Positions 48,994 to 49,888 of a stretch of 49,888 nt of DNA are shown here, piece by piece (the first letter of the stretch is position 1; each line of letters begins with the position of its first letter). The stretch covers positions 1 to 49,888 of the forward strand of contig LRSK01000265.1 of assembly GCA_001563325.1 (NCBI GenBank), written 5' to 3'. Below the pieces are notes generated by a model. The model searched no databases. It saw only the letters and a program-made list of their open reading frames with translations, and was not told where the DNA came from. Source of the stretch: Candidatus Thorarchaeota archaeon SMTZ1-83 (lineage in GTDB: Archaea; Asgardarchaeota; Thorarchaeia; Thorarchaeales; Thorarchaeaceae). The translations under genes were made by a program, and so were the position numbers.

Positions 48994-49164
48994 TTATCGA
49001 TGCTTCCGAAGGATGGCGTCAGTGCCGGCCTTCTCTGCTAATTCGGCAATGCCCACAATGTATTCATTGCTCGCGCTCAGAGGGTCTGGGTCTAGCAGAG
49101 AGAAGTGACAAGCCCCTTCGCTCTCAAGCTTCTCAGTTATGTATTTCCACACTCTTCCAGTCAT
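48994..49164 (-). CDS. Geranylgeranylglyceryl phosphate synthase, N-terminal part before the frameshift
   Basis: From ATG 49164 the frame encodes 56 residues with the GGGPS start: RVWKYITEKLESEGACHFSLLDPDPL, then IAELAEKAGTDAIL. It ends at TAA 48994-48996 after a shift near 49005-49011. The expected GGS loop follows TDAIL in homologs. In the other frame the sequence continues GSIDNAAKAIREAVDIPTIL. The loss fits two missing bases, or one extra base, modulo three. Confidence 0.85.
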   Translation of the reverse strand: MTGRVWKYITEKLESEGACHFSLLDPDPLSASNEYIVGIAELAEKAGTDAILRKHR

Positions 49165-49361
49165 TGCAGACAGTCTCCACCGGGTGAAACCTCGGCTTGG
49201 TGCGATGCTTTTTACGGTTTTGGTAACTGAACAATACTGAATCCTGCATCCAAATTCGCAGCTGGCGTTCCTTAAGGCTTATTACCCATTCTGCCCGAAC
49301 TCAACGAAATCCTCATGGGACCGGGTGAGGATGATAACCCATGTTTGGGGAATGAAACTGG

Positions 49362-49888
49362 ATGACCACAAGTGAACATGCAGATGGCGACAGCGTGGAA
49401 GTCGCTGAGCCTGAAGTCGTATCAGGAACTGATGAAGTTCGAATCGGGGTCTTCCCGTGCATGTGCGGGAAGAATATCGGTGCAGTTGTTGATATTGAAG
49501 CCATCGCCGAGTTTTCAAAGTCCCTTCCCGGTGTAGTCTTCGTCCAGACGAACAGATACACTTGTGCAGACCCCGGGCAGAAAGAGATCCAGGAGGCGAT
49601 CAAGGAACACAATTTGAACAGAGTTGTCGTAGCATCTTGTTCACCAACAATGCACGAAGACACGTTTAGGAAGACTGTCAAGGCCGCCGGTCTGAATCCC
49701 TACCTCTGCGTCATGGCAAACATCAGGGAGCACGTATCTTGGGTTCACGCACATGAGCCGGAGTTGGCCACTGTGAAGGCAAAGGAACTGGTATCAATGT
49801 CTGTGGCGAAGGCAATGACTCTAGAGGCTCAGCCTGAATTGGATGTGCCCGTTACTCAGGCAGCAATGGTGGTCGGGGCGGGCGTAGC
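49362..49888 (+). CDS. hdrA: HdrA-like heterodisulfide reductase subunit A, N-terminal part, cut by the window edge
   Basis: The frame from ATG 49362 is open to the window end, 175 residues. The start of HdrA is clear: VRIGVFPCMCGKNIGAVVDI, YTCADPGQKEIQEAIKEHN, VVASCSPTMHEDTFRK, and the FAD-binding start VTQAAMVVGAGVA at the edge. HdrA is the flavin electron-bifurcating subunit. About 20 residues of hydrophilic N-terminal extension precede the core. In some Sec-using archaea HdrA is a selenoprotein, but that part is outside the window. Confidence 0.9.
   Translation, partial: MTTSEHADGDSVEVAEPEVVSGTDEVRIGVFPCMCGKNIGAVVDIEAIAEFSKSLPGVVFVQTNRYTCADPGQKEIQEAIKEHNLNRVVVASCSPTMHEDTFRKTVKAAGLNPYLCVMANIREHVSWVHAHEPELATVKAKELVSMSVAKAMTLEAQPELDVPVTQAAMVVGAGV

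Noticed and set aside
1..49888. Genome-wide reassignment of TAA as a sense codon, suggested by the two interrupted genes.
   Set aside because: hypC, the ABC ATPase, the histidine kinase, leuS, SepSecS and other genes end in TAA with no homologous continuation.
1..49888. CRISPR arrays, insertion sequences or prophage genes.
   Set aside because: I saw no regularly spaced direct repeats, no transposase or integrase motifs and no terminal inverted repeats.

Overview
The window is archaeal and gene-dense, with mixed strands, short intergenic gaps, AT-rich TATA-like boxes about 25-30 bases before starts, many TTG/GTG starts and several near-leaderless genes. Archaeal markers are two TFB transcription factors, RNA polymerase subunit P, SUI1/aIF1, an archaeal-type leucyl-tRNA synthetase, type II methionine aminopeptidase, tRNA-splicing endonuclease, geranylgeranylglyceryl phosphate synthase and Get3. 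A roadblock/LC7 protein, Get3 and a complete archaeal/eukaryotic-type selenocysteine (Sec) pathway together suggest an Asgard archaeon, possibly Thorarchaeia-like. That placement is an inference; a phylogeny is needed to fix it.

Layout. 1-2.6 kb: minus-strand hypC, a PflX-like radical SAM protein and a degenerate carbamoyltransferase homolog. 2.7-6.9 kb: nucleotide-sugar dehydrogenase, a conserved unknown protein and a two-gene ABC exporter. 6.9-10.2 kb: an amidohydrolase/deaminase and a PAS histidine kinase. 10.4-20.8 kb: a redox/tungstopterin region with two parallel ferredoxin + aldehyde ferredoxin oxidoreductase (AOR) modules. It also holds a PreA-like dihydroorotate dehydrogenase homolog, a MoaD-like carrier, a hydantoinase/dihydroorotase-like enzyme, a PfkB kinase, an M24 peptidase and an ATC-hydrolase-like protein. 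20.8-28.5 kb: small ligand-sensing proteins, leuS and several conserved proteins, one of them apparently frameshifted.

28.8-34.1 kb is the most striking part: TFB, O-phosphoseryl-tRNA(Sec) kinase, the tRNA-Sec gene (UCA anticodon, 9/4 fold), an unknown 216-residue protein, SepSecS and SelB, which together form an almost complete Sec island. 34-38 kb: a pilin-like protein, a NapH-like ferredoxin, a ModE-type regulator, a selenophosphate-synthetase-related protein and a 41-residue membrane peptide. 38-43.5 kb: coiled-coil/zinc-ribbon protein, endA, a DUF47/PhoU-like protein, uppP, a phosphatase-like protein, get3 with an overlapping 32-residue membrane peptide, and rpoP. 43.6-49.9 kb: a B12/radical SAM protein, aIF1, a second TFB, MetAP, a roadblock protein, GGGP synthase (frameshifted) and the start of hdrA.

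How the genes fit together. The two AOR modules, MoaD and ModE point to tungsten/molybdenum-dependent aldehyde oxidation feeding ferredoxin. HdrA, NapH-like and HypC proteins point to electron bifurcation and hydrogenase maturation. The Sec island implies that some redox enzymes are selenoproteins; no internal Sec-UGA is visible inside the window, and HdrA, which runs off the right edge, is the best nearby candidate. Four genes are interrupted (two in-frame TAA codons, two frameshifts). Because one of them is the normally essential GGGP synthase, consensus error is a serious alternative to biological recoding or decay.
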